7,257 nt of DNA. Source: Candidatus Bathyarchaeota archaeon (lineage in GTDB: Archaea; Thermoproteota; Bathyarchaeia; Bathyarchaeales; Bathycorpusculaceae). The stretch covers positions 1 through 7,257 of the forward strand of contig PIYA01000076.1 of the NCBI GenBank assembly GCA_003601785.1. Direction: 5' to 3'. Within the stretch, counting starts at the first letter, position 1. Each line of letters opens with the position of its first letter. This document shows positions 1 through 5,219 of this stretch, in pieces. A program made the position numbers and the translations under genes. Below the pieces are notes generated by a model. The model was not told the origin of the DNA. It was given only the letters and a program-made list of their open reading frames with translations, and searched no databases.

Positions 1-320
1 GGTTCAGAGGTCACGTGGAGAGGTCTTCCTTCGGTGATGGCTTGGGCTGTTTTTCTCCTCGCGCTTTGCAGAAGTCTCCAGATTGTTCCTCTTGAGACTC
101 CCATTCTCTGTCCGGCTTCCTCTTGAGACAAGCCCTCTAGGTCTACGAGTCTGAAGGCTTCTAACTCTGCTGGTTCCATGAGTATTGGTTCTAGGTTTGC
201 GTGGGGGCTTGGTATGAACCTGTTTATGGGTGGGGGTCTCTCTAGGATTATGGGTTTCGGGGGTCTTCCCCTTCTACCTCTTCTTCGTCTTCTCCGCCAT
301 GTTGGTTTGCCGTATTGCAT
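1..320 (-). CDS. DUF134 family (UPF0251) helix-turn-helix DNA-binding protein, C-terminus cut by window edge
   Basis: Reading leftward from ATG at 320, an open frame of 106 codons continues off the window. Residues 8-19 are almost all Arg (WRRRRRRGRRGRPPKP). They are followed by a Pro-rich linker and the segment MEPAELEAFRLVDLEGLSQ (about 48-66). Next comes a helix-turn-helix, EEAGQRMGVSRGTIWRLLQ (about 67-85), resembling sigma-70 region 4. The EAFRLVD...GLSQEEAG pattern is the DUF134 hallmark. The family is presumed to bind DNA, but targets are poorly known. Some DUF134 proteins carry a C-terminal FeMo-co-binding domain, and whether this one does lies outside the window. It is transcribed divergently from the DUF5320-like and NifX-like genes, so local regulation is a reasonable inference. 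No good Shine-Dalgarno precedes the ATG. A TATA box about 35 bases upstream suggests a very short leader. Confidence 0.9.
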   Translation of the reverse strand, partial: MQYGKPTWRRRRRRGRRGRPPKPIILERPPPINRFIPSPHANLEPILMEPAELEAFRLVDLEGLSQEEAGQRMGVSRGTIWRLLQSARRKTAQAITEGRPLHVTSE

Positions 321-342
321 TTTCTTTCGTTTTATAATATGC

Positions 343-399
343 TGTGCGTAATTCTTATATATTTCTGTGCATATTCTCATAATTAGAAAAACGTGCATA
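343..399 (+). repeat. Three direct copies of an 8-bp motif YGTGCRTA in the divergent promoter
   Basis: TGTGCGTA (343-350), TGTGCATA (366-373) and CGTGCATA (392-399) lie in the same orientation, 23 and 26 bases apart. ATATGC at 337-342 is also the reverse complement of GCATAT at 369-374. Such spacing could present sites on similar faces of the helix to a repressor or activator. The copies are short, so chance similarity in AT-rich DNA is possible. Confidence 0.4.
354..363 (-). promoter_or_regulatory. Archaeal-type TATA box for the DUF134 gene
   Basis: On the minus strand the sequence reads AATATATAAG, close to the archaeal TATA consensus. Its centre is about 38 bases upstream of the ATG at 320. 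Transcription would therefore begin roughly 10 bases before the start codon, giving a nearly leaderless mRNA. That agrees with the lack of a Shine-Dalgarno there. Confidence 0.5.
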
Positions 400-416
400 A
401 ACACAAAATAATTTAA

Positions 417-423
417 GAGGTGA
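417..423 (+). promoter_or_regulatory. Ribosome binding site GAGGTGA that decides the start at 429
   Basis: GAGGTGA sits 5 bases before ATG 429. An in-frame GTG at 420 lies inside this site and so cannot be the start that uses it. ATG 429 is therefore preferred. Confidence 0.75.
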
Positions 424-428
424 AAAAC

Positions 429-815
429 ATGGCATGGGGAAGAGGAATGGGTTGGAGAAGAGGCGGAGGCTGGACAGGTCCATGGCCAGGTAGAGGTCCC
501 TTCAGCTACTTACCACCATGGCAGAGACCAGGTTGGATATACGGCGGAGGATTTGGAAGAGGCTTCGGACGGTGGGGTGGAAACCCTTACGTGTGTGCAA
601 GGTTCCCATGGCTTCCAAGATGGTGGTGGGCTAACCCGGCGTACACCTATGGTTTTGGATACAGATACACGTATCCGTATTCGTATGCCTATTCTGGTTA
701 TCCGGGAAGTGCATACCCATATTATGGATATGGTTACGGCTATGGTTATCCATACAACACTTATCCAGCGTACTCGGCGTATTCTGGTTATCCAACCTAT
801 CCATGGTATTGGTGA
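429..815 (+). CDS. DUF5320-like Gly/Tyr/Trp-rich low-complexity protein (head half)
   Basis: This 128-residue protein is built almost wholly of Gly, Tyr, Trp, Arg and Pro. Residues 1-50 are Arg/Gly/Trp-rich and include PGRGPFSYLPPWQRPGW and the repeats GFGRGFGRWGG (40-51). These resemble the start of DUF5320 proteins, which usually have GTGP and GRGFGRG stretches. Residues 70-128 are Tyr-rich, with runs of YGYG, YPY and YSAYSGYP. The only cysteine is C56. There is no signal peptide, membrane segment or coiled coil. The coiled-coil tail typical of DUF5320 is missing but is present in the next gene, 15 bases downstream. Function is unknown. The cluster with DUF134 and a FeMo-co-domain protein hints at a metal or cofactor-related role. 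The aromatic and Arg/Gly content could favour self-association. Family assignment rests on pattern only. Confidence 0.8.
   Translation: MAWGRGMGWRRGGGWTGPWPGRGPFSYLPPWQRPGWIYGGGFGRGFGRWGGNPYVCARFPWLPRWWWANPAYTYGFGYRYTYPYSYAYSGYPGSAYPYYGYGYGYGYPYNTYPAYSAYSGYPTYPWYW
690..793 (+). repeat. Tyr-codon low-complexity tract with a repeated 14-mer
   Basis: TATTCTGGTTATCC occurs at 690-703 and again at 780-793, exactly 90 bases apart and in frame, encoding YSGYP both times. Between them lies a TATGG/TTACGG tandem-like tract encoding alternating Tyr-Gly. GGCTATGGTTATCCA at 738-752 reappears in the next gene at 930-944. The tract looks like repeat expansion inside a coding region. Confidence 0.6.
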
Positions 816-816
816 A

Positions 817-824
817 GGAGGTGA
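817..824 (+). promoter_or_regulatory. Strong ribosome binding site GGAGGTGA for the coiled-coil gene
   Basis: GGAGGTGA begins one base after the upstream stop codon TGA (813-815) and ends 6 bases before ATG 831. It is a near-perfect match to the 16S rRNA tail and implies translation from the same mRNA as the upstream gene. Confidence 0.8.
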
Positions 825-830
825 AAAATA

Positions 831-1163
831 ATGGCAGCTCAGCCGCGAAGAACTAGAAGATATCCAGGTTGGGGCTATCCACCGCAGTATCCATACGCTT
901 ATCCACCGCCTTATCCGTACCCGCAATATGGCTATGGTTATCCACCATACGGTTACCCACCTACGTATCCGCCGGCGCCTCAGATGTCTCCTGAGGACGA
1001 GTTGGCTTACTTAGAAGACTACAAGAGGCAGTTGGAGGCTGAAAAAGCGGACATTGAACAGGAAATCAACGATGTTGAACGGAGAATCAAAGAGTTAAGG
1101 GAGATGCTTGAGAGGGGCGGACAAGGACAACCACCGCCGGGACCACCACCTCAAGGACCGTAA
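831..1163 (+). CDS. DUF5320-like Pro/Tyr-rich protein with C-terminal coiled coil (tail half)
   Basis: This 110-residue protein has three parts. Residues 5-51 are Pro/Tyr-rich after a basic start (PRRTRRYPGWGYPP). Residues 53-95 form a charged helix opening with SPEDELAYLEDY. Hydrophobic positions L61, L68, I75, I79, V82, I86, L89 and L93 fall in clean heptad spacing, so this is a coiled coil. The last 15 residues are a Gly/Gln/Pro tail. An acidic 'S/T-P-E-x-E-L-x-x-L' entry into a coiled coil is the pattern I associate with the C-terminus of DUF5320 proteins. It probably oligomerises, perhaps with its upstream neighbour, with which it shares a 15-base identity. Function is unknown. The pair probably represents one family divided over two genes, or an old duplication with complementary loss. 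Confidence 0.8.
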   Translation: MAAQPRRTRRYPGWGYPPQYPYAYPPPYPYPQYGYGYPPYGYPPTYPPAPQMSPEDELAYLEDYKRQLEAEKADIEQEINDVERRIKELREMLERGGQGQPPPGPPPQGP

Positions 1164-1180
1164 AACCAAAAGCCGTCGAT

Positions 1181-1200
1181 TCTTTATCCCCTTTTCTTTT
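1181..1200 (+). terminator. T-rich candidate archaeal terminator
   Basis: A pyrimidine run with four T-clusters (TCTTTATCCCCTTTTCTTTT) follows the coiled-coil gene by about 20 bases. Archaeal termination often occurs at oligo-T tracts without a hairpin. It could end or attenuate the DUF5320-like transcript before the NifX-like gene. No stem-loop is seen. Confidence 0.35.
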
Positions 1201-1205
1201 AAATT
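1197..1205 (+). promoter_or_regulatory. Candidate TATA box upstream of the NifX-like gene
   Basis: TTTTAAATT is centred about 42 bases before ATG 1243. That would place a transcription start near 1226-1228, just before the GGAG at 1229-1232. It overlaps the T-rich tract, so promoter and terminator readings compete. The match is weak. Confidence 0.35.
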
Positions 1206-1242
1206 CCCATACGTCTAATAGGATGTTAGGAGTGAGGTGATC

Positions 1243-1593
1243 ATGAAAAAGTTCAGGATAGCTGTCCCCACAGAGGGACATGATGGTTTAGAGGATAAGA
1301 TTTCAGAGGTTCTCGGTAAGGCGAAAACCTTTACAATATTGGATGTTGAGGGTGATGAGGTTAGGAATGTACGGGTTGTTGATAACCCAGCGTCTTCTTA
1401 CGAGTATGGCTCTGGACCGATTACCGTAAAGATGCTGAAAGATTTAAACGTGAACTTTGTGTTGGCATCTGAGTTCGGTCCGGGTGTTTCAACTCTGCTT
1501 GAGGAGCATGAGATAAAGATGGTTTCGGCTAAGCCTGGCACCAAAGTTTCAGATGCTGTTAAGGAGGCTTTACCGAAACTGCAAACTGAATGA
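1243..1593 (+). CDS. NifX/MTH1175-like protein, dinitrogenase iron-molybdenum cofactor (FeMo-co) binding family
   Basis: The 116-residue protein is one complete Nitro_FeMo-Co domain (PF02579). It has the N-terminal strand FRIAVPTEG (4-12), then KTFTILDVEGDEV (28-40), NPA (48-50), YGSGPITVKMLKDL (55-68), the core NFVLASEFGPGVSTLLEEHEI (71-91) and the ending TKVSDAVKEAL (100-110). Relatives (NifX, NafY, the NifB C-terminus, TM1816, MTH1175) bind or are thought to carry Fe-Mo or Fe-S cofactors. Many single-domain versions occur in organisms without nitrogenase, with unknown role. The usual HFGR-like motif is replaced by VLGKAK (23-28), so the conserved His is absent. Start choice: ATG 1243 fits the family start, and a GTG at 1237 in the same frame would add two residues. 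GGAG at 1229-1232 and GAGGTGA at 1234-1240 both precede it. Confidence 0.88.
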   Translation: MKKFRIAVPTEGHDGLEDKISEVLGKAKTFTILDVEGDEVRNVRVVDNPASSYEYGSGPITVKMLKDLNVNFVLASEFGPGVSTLLEEHEIKMVSAKPGTKVSDAVKEALPKLQTE

Positions 1594-1615
1594 AGCTGGA
1601 AATTGTGAATCAAAG

Positions 1616-1625
1616 TCTAAATATC
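1616..1625 (+). promoter_or_regulatory. Candidate TATA box for the CoA-binding protein gene
   Basis: TCTAAATATC lies about 38 bases before ATG 1659 in a 65-base spacer, preceded by an A/G-rich BRE-like CAAAG. GTGAGGG (1644-1650) eight bases before the ATG is a weak ribosome binding site. The match is moderate, and read-through from the NifX-like gene is equally possible. Confidence 0.35.
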
Positions 1626-1658
1626 ACTCTTATCTAATAGATAGTGAGGGCTAAGTAG

Positions 1659-2060
1659 ATGGATGAGAAGTTAATCTTGGAATTTTTAAATAAGAAGAAC
1701 GTGTTCGCTGTTGTAGGTGCCAGCAGAGACCCGAAGAAGTATGGGCATCAAGTCTACAAGGACCTGCGGAAGGCTGGGTATCGTGTTTATCCCGTGAATC
1801 CTAACGCTGATGAGATTTTGGGTGACAGGTGTTATCCGTCTATTGAGGATTTACCTGTGAAACCGGATGTTGTAGACATTGTGGTTCCGCCTAAAATAAC
1901 GGAGCGTGTTGTTAAAACTTGTAGGAAGCTTGGTATAAGAAAGGTTTGGATGCAGCCTGGTTCAGAGTCTGAGGCTGCGATTAAGTTCTGTGAGGAAAAT
2001 GGCATGGACGTCGTTCACGGAGTCTGCGTCATGGTTGAAAGGGCAAGCAGACTTGTATAA
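1659..2060 (+). CDS. CoA-binding domain protein (CoA_binding_2 / YccU-like Rossmann fold)
   Basis: The 133-residue single-domain protein matches the stand-alone CoA-binding family in length and motifs. It has the nucleotide-binding loop VVGASRDPKKYGHQVYKDL (18-36), YPVNPNA (44-50), the segment LGDRCYPSIEDLP (54-66), VDIVVPP (72-78), WMQPGSESEAA (97-107) and the terminal GVCVMVE (121-127). Relatives resemble the CoA-ligase domain of succinyl-CoA synthetase and bind CoA. Their physiological role is mostly undefined, and no catalytic domain is attached here. It is cytoplasmic. The methyltransferase gene follows within a few bases, so the two are probably co-transcribed. Confidence 0.9.
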   Translation: MDEKLILEFLNKKNVFAVVGASRDPKKYGHQVYKDLRKAGYRVYPVNPNADEILGDRCYPSIEDLPVKPDVVDIVVPPKITERVVKTCRKLGIRKVWMQPGSESEAAIKFCEENGMDVVHGVCVMVERASRLV

Positions 2061-2067
2061 CTTAGAT

Positions 2068-2718
2068 GTGGACTACGTTTTTGACGCTTTTGCAGAAAGA
2101 TACGATAAATGGTATGAAAAGCCCTTTGGAAAATCAGCTTTTAACCTAGAAAAGGCTTGTATAGCGACTCTGTGTAAAAATTTGAGGAAGCCGTTTCTTG
2201 AAATAGGGGTTGGAACCGGAAGGTTTGCGGAAGCCTTAAAGATAGAGTTTGGAATCGACAGTTCTGTTGGTGTGCTGAAATTTGCAGATAAACGTGGGAT
2301 AGATGTGGTTAGGGGGAAGGGTGAAAGACTTCCGTTTCCGGACAAATCTTTCGGTGCAGTATTCCTTATCGTTACTCTCTGCTTTGTTGACAAGCCACTG
2401 CTGGTTTTAAAGGAGTCTTCAAGGGTTCTGAAAAATGAGGGAGCCGTAATTCTCGGTTTGATATTGAGGGAGAGTCCTTGGGCTGGTTTTTACATGAAGA
2501 AAGGTGTGGCTGGCAATGTTTTCTACAAAGTTGCAAGGTTTTATTCGTTAAGAGAGTTTGAGGAGATGCTGAGTGAGGCTGGTTTTAGAGTTGTGGATGC
2601 GTGTTCCACAATCTTTCAGTCTCCAACGGAGAAGCCGCTTAGATTTGAATCTCCAAGGAGAGGCTTGTATGAAAATGCAGGTTTTGTTGCCTTGAAAGCT
2701 GAAAAGTTGGGTTTATGA
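2068..2718 (+). CDS. Class I SAM-dependent methyltransferase (Methyltransf_11 type)
   Basis: With a GTG start at 2068 the protein is 216 residues. It begins DYVFDAFAERYDKWYEKPFG, a common opening of this group. Motif I is LEIGVGTGRF (44-53), which binds S-adenosylmethionine. GIDSS (62-66) is the acidic strand-2 region, and RLPFPDKSFGAVFLI (87-101) is the motif before strand 4. RVLKNEGAVILGLI (119-132) is the post-motif helix and strand. The C-terminal half has YSLREFEEMLSEAGFRVVD (159-177), usual for UbiE-like enzymes. The substrate cannot be told. The start is uncertain: the frame is open from GTG 1990 and ATG 1999, overlapping the upstream gene by about 60-70 bases, and TTG 2053 is also possible. 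GTG 2068 is preferred because it sits 7 bases after the upstream stop and fits the family N-terminus, though no clear ribosome binding site precedes it. The stop codon abuts the convergent permease gene's stop. Confidence 0.87.
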   Translation: MDYVFDAFAERYDKWYEKPFGKSAFNLEKACIATLCKNLRKPFLEIGVGTGRFAEALKIEFGIDSSVGVLKFADKRGIDVVRGKGERLPFPDKSFGAVFLIVTLCFVDKPLLVLKESSRVLKNEGAVILGLILRESPWAGFYMKKGVAGNVFYKVARFYSLREFEEMLSEAGFRVVDACSTIFQSPTEKPLRFESPRRGLYENAGFVALKAEKLGL

Positions 2719-3474
2719 AAGCCTTTTGGGTAAGGTTTTCTCGTGGATTTTTATGGCTGCTGTTAAAAACAGCAAGGTAAAGCCTATCAAGGCTATGAAA
2801 TCTACGGGAATCGAGTAGTAGCTTGTTTCTTGGGTGCAGTAGCTCACTAGGTCTGTGAAGTATGTTAAAGGTGAAAATGAAGCTGAAGCGATTATCTTTC
2901 CCCAATCTTGCATCTGTGATATGGGTATGAACACTCCGCTTATGAATACTAGTGGAAATTTGACTAGGTTTGATATCATCATCGCGGTTGATGGGACATC
3001 CGTAGGCGGATAAGCGGATAAGAGAATGCCGAAAGATGAGAAGCATAATGCCGCCAACACCATGCCTAAACTTAGGATTAAAGGTTGTATAATGTTGATG
3101 CCTAAGACTAAACCAATTATTAGGGGAACTATGGATATTAAGAGGCCGTAAAGGAAGGATGCTATAACATCGCCTAAAAAAAGAGCCCAAACTGCGATGG
3201 GTGTAGACATCAATCTCTCAAGGGTTCTTGAACTAGCTTCAAAAGGAATTATTGCTGGTCCTATAGACATTGATGAAAAGAAAATTGCCATCCCAAGTAA
3301 TCCGATAAATAAGCGTTCTATGGGCATGTTTCGACCTATAAAGAAGGATAAGAAAAGGAAGAAAGGCATAATCAATCCAAAAATAATCACCGGTCCCCTC
3401 TTATAATAAATTCTTAAATCTTTTTTGGCAACTCCGACGGAACGTTTTAACTGTTCAAAAAAATTGTTTACCAT
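2713..3474 (-). CDS. ABC-2 type transporter permease
   Basis: This 253-residue integral membrane protein has six predicted membrane segments: about 28-47, 54-73, 100-125, 130-154, 165-183 and 223-242. The cytoplasmic loop EASSRTLERLMSTPIAVW (79-96) is typical of the ABC2_membrane family, whose members carry an 'R-x-x-L-x-x-L-x-x-x-P' loop after the second segment. FPLVFISGVFIPISQMQDW (173-191) matches the conserved segment near the fifth helix. It pairs with the ATPase gene just upstream, so together they would form an exporter of drug, lipid or other hydrophobic substrates, with the substrate unknown. Start: GTG 3486 is in frame but lies in the ribosome binding site, so ATG 3474 with GGGGTGA eight bases upstream is preferred. 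The gene ends by abutting the methyltransferase stop. Confidence 0.9.
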   Translation of the reverse strand: MVNNFFEQLKRSVGVAKKDLRIYYKRGPVIIFGLIMPFFLFLSFFIGRNMPIERLFIGLLGMAIFFSSMSIGPAIIPFEASSRTLERLMSTPIAVWALFLGDVIASFLYGLLISIVPLIIGLVLGINIIQPLILSLGMVLAALCFSSFGILLSAYPPTDVPSTAMMISNLVKFPLVFISGVFIPISQMQDWGKIIASASFSPLTYFTDLVSYCTQETSYYSIPVDFIALIGFTLLFLTAAIKIHEKTLPKRLS

Positions 3475-3478
3475 TAGC

Positions 3479-4411
3479 CTAGTCACCCCTATGTTCCTTT
3501 ACTAGTTTAATAAAAACATCTTCCAAAGTTGGTGCTAAGGTGTTAAGACTGATTATTGTTAATTTTTTGCGGCGGGCATAATCTGTCAAACTGTTTATGA
3601 CGCTGTGTGGTTCATCCGTGTACAACCTTATTTTGTCGCCTATCTTCTTCAAGTTTGTTACATTGGGGATTTCAGCCAATTCCTTTATTGGTACAGGTTT
3701 GTTAAAACTTACTTCAACGGATTTTAGTTCTGTGCTTTTCATTCTCAGTTTTTCTGGCGTGTCTATGGCAGCGATTTTTCCATGGTTTATTATGGCTATT
3801 CTGTCGCAGAGTCTGTTGGCTTCTTCCATGTTGTGAGTTGAGAAGAAGATTGTTGTTCCTTCTCTGTTGTATTGTCTAATCATATCTCTTATCAAACGTG
3901 CGCTTTCCACGTCTAAGCCTGCGGTTGGCTCGTCGAGGAAGAGAACTTGTGGTTCTGTTAGCAGAGCGGCGCATAAGATTAGTTTCTGTTTCATTCCCTT
4001 TGAAAACCCTCTTGCAAGCTGATTTCTTCTTTCATAGAGTCCGAACTCCTTTAGCAAAAACTTAGCTCTTTCTCGGCTTTCCTCTTTTGGAACTCCGTAG
4101 AGTTCGCCCATTAACATTAGGTTTTGCCATGCCGTGAGATCTCGGTACGCGTTTGCCATTTCGGGGACAACGCTTATGATTTGTTTTGCTTTTAATGGTT
4201 CTTTGAGAATGTCGTGACCCATGATTATTGCTTTCCCTTCATCCGGTTTTAACACGCCTGTTAACATGCGGATTGTTGTGGTTTTTCCAGCTCCGTTCGG
4301 TCCTAAGAAACCGAATATTTCGTCTTTTTTAACTTCAAAGTTGATGTGGTTTACCGCTATGATTTCGCCGAAACTTTTGGTTAAACCTTCAACTTCTATT
4401 GCTGTTTTCAT
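3479..4411 (-). CDS. ABC-2 type transporter ATP-binding protein (DrrA/CcmA-like)
   Basis: From ATG 4411 the protein is 310 residues. It has Walker A GPNGAGKT (37-44), the ABC signature region FSKGMKQK (136-143), Walker B VLFLDEPTAGLD (156-167) and the H-loop FFSTHNM (189-195, His 193). The C-terminal extension after about residue 220 resembles DUF4162 and ends with LAPTLEDVFIKL (292-303), the usual ending of ABC-2 exporter ATPases. The Q-loop position reads SVVPEMANAYRDLT (80-93), with Glu where Gln is usual. It powers export together with the permease encoded directly downstream. The frame is also open from TTG 4432, which would add seven residues. Neither start has a Shine-Dalgarno, and ATG fits the family better. 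The gene follows the metallo-beta-lactamase gene by 46 bases. Confidence 0.95.
   Translation of the reverse strand: MKTAIEVEGLTKSFGEIIAVNHINFEVKKDEIFGFLGPNGAGKTTTIRMLTGVLKPDEGKAIIMGHDILKEPLKAKQIISVVPEMANAYRDLTAWQNLMLMGELYGVPKEESRERAKFLLKEFGLYERRNQLARGFSKGMKQKLILCAALLTEPQVLFLDEPTAGLDVESARLIRDMIRQYNREGTTIFFSTHNMEEANRLCDRIAIINHGKIAAIDTPEKLRMKSTELKSVEVSFNKPVPIKELAEIPNVTNLKKIGDKIRLYTDEPHSVINSLTDYARRKKLTIISLNTLAPTLEDVFIKLVKEHRGD
3483..3489 (-). promoter_or_regulatory. Ribosome binding site GGGGTGA for the permease, inside the ATPase 3' end
   Basis: On the minus strand GGGGTGA covers the last ATPase codons and stands 8 bases before ATG 3474. It overlaps the possible GTG start at 3486, which argues for ATG 3474. 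The arrangement implies translational coupling of ATPase and permease. Confidence 0.65.
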
Positions 4412-4457
4412 GTTCTGAAGCACTGTTCTCAAATGTTAGTTGCACAGATTAATAGGT

Positions 4458-5198
4458 TTAACCGATTGTTATGATTTTTCCAGAGCCGTTTTTGACGTAT
4501 TTTTCTCCCATAACTTTTGCTATTCCATTTCTAGCGTCGTAACCTGTGCAATGGCACGGTGAAGCCATCTCAACTTTCAGTTCTTTCAAGAACTCTCCGA
4601 CTCTCAAACCAACGTTTGTGCCGGATATGTGGAATCCTCCCGTAACCCCGTGAACTTTGTCTACGTTTGAAACTTGCTTTGCACGCTTTAAGATGTTGAT
4701 TATTCCTGGGTGGCTGCATCCGACGAGAACGACTAAGCCTTTTTCTTTAACGTTGATTATGAGTGAATGTTCGCTGACGCTTATCGGGATTTCACCTGTT
4801 GACATCAAGCCTTCCATGAACTCTGTTGGCTGTGAGCATACGACGGGTTTTCCGTTTACGCTTTCTATCTCTCTCATTCCGAAGGTGTCTGCTGAAGGAA
4901 CGTAAACCGGAACCGCATGCTTTATTAATGGTAGGACTTGGCTTAATGCGCCGCAGTGGTCTCCGTGCCAGTGGGAGATGAAAACCGCTTCAACCGCTGT
5001 TAGGTCTAAGTTCAGTTTTTCAGCGTTTTTGTGAAAGGTTGGGAATGAACCGCTTACGTCCATCAGAACCGTGTGTTGTTTCTTGTTTTCTTTGAACGTT
5101 TCGACATAGAAGGAGAGTCCCCAGCTTGACGATAATCCTTTCATCCACACGTCGTTGTCAACGACTGTGGTTATTTTGACGGAATCCACGCTTTTCAT
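4458..5198 (-). CDS. Metallo-beta-lactamase fold protein, COG1237 (methanopterin-biosynthesis DHPPS-like)
   Basis: The 246-residue cytoplasmic protein has the metal-binding motif SHWHGDH (75-81: H76, H78, D80, H81). Further likely ligands are in GCSHPG (160-165, H163), GGFH (187-190, H190) and PCHCTGYDA (214-222, H216). This set is characteristic of COG1237. An archaeal member, MJ0301, is annotated as 7,8-dihydropterin-6-methyl-4-(beta-D-ribofuranosyl)-aminobenzene-5'-phosphate synthase of tetrahydromethanopterin synthesis. That name is widely propagated, and many COG1237 members have no shown function, so the specific reaction is only possible here. The 22-29 region (LSSSWGLSFYVE) matches the family's usual N-terminal segment. 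ATG 5198 has AGGTGA seven bases upstream. The gene lies 21 bases after the TrmO-like gene. Confidence 0.88.
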   Translation of the reverse strand: MKSVDSVKITTVVDNDVWMKGLSSSWGLSFYVETFKENKKQHTVLMDVSGSFPTFHKNAEKLNLDLTAVEAVFISHWHGDHCGALSQVLPLIKHAVPVYVPSADTFGMREIESVNGKPVVCSQPTEFMEGLMSTGEIPISVSEHSLIINVKEKGLVVLVGCSHPGIINILKRAKQVSNVDKVHGVTGGFHISGTNVGLRVGEFLKELKVEMASPCHCTGYDARNGIAKVMGEKYVKNGSGKIITIG

Positions 5199-5205
5199 TT
5201 CACTT

Positions 5206-5211
5206 TCACCT
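5206..5211 (-). promoter_or_regulatory. Ribosome binding site AGGTGA for the COG1237 gene
   Basis: On the minus strand AGGTGA stands 7 bases before ATG 5198, within the 21-base gap after the TrmO-like stop. It supports this start and operon translation. Confidence 0.6.
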
Positions 5212-5219
5212 TTAACGAT

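Larger units (their letters stand above)
321..428. promoter_or_regulatory. Divergent promoter region between the DUF134 regulator and the DUF5320-like operon
   Basis: This 108-bp AT-rich spacer separates head-to-head genes. For the leftward DUF134 gene the best TATA box is at 354-363. For the rightward genes the promoter is less certain. The same near-palindromic TATATA core read rightward would give a leader of roughly 40 bases, and CATAATTAG at 379-387 would give a shorter one. Three copies of an octamer (YGTGCRTA) lie across the spacer and are candidate operators. A shared promoter flanked by a DNA-binding protein gene suggests autoregulation, which is inference. Confidence 0.6.

Noticed and set aside
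553..831. Plus-strand open frame overlapping the first low-complexity gene
   Set aside because: It is a frame shadow of the repeat tract, rich in Ile/Arg/Met alternation, and has no independent start signal.
510..926. Long open frame on the minus strand across the Tyr-rich genes (Ile/Arg/Trp/Ser-rich)
   Set aside because: It is the antisense shadow of Tyr and Gly codon repeats, which lack stops on the other strand. Composition is implausible, it spans two genes with good ribosome binding sites, and it has no site of its own.
690..950. CRISPR-like or mobile repeat because of recurring TATGG/TATCC units
   Set aside because: The repeats are in coding frame, vary in spacing and encode Tyr-Gly/Tyr-Pro. 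There are no uniform spacers or palindromic units.
2639..3190. 183-codon minus-strand frame inside the permease and methyltransferase region
   Set aside because: It overlaps two well-supported genes and its translation shows no motif. The permease frame has clear membrane helices and an ABC-2 loop.
4412..4457. Internal promoter before the ABC ATPase gene
   Set aside because: CTATTAAT-like DNA on the minus strand is AT-rich but a poor TATA match. The 46-base gap fits an operon.
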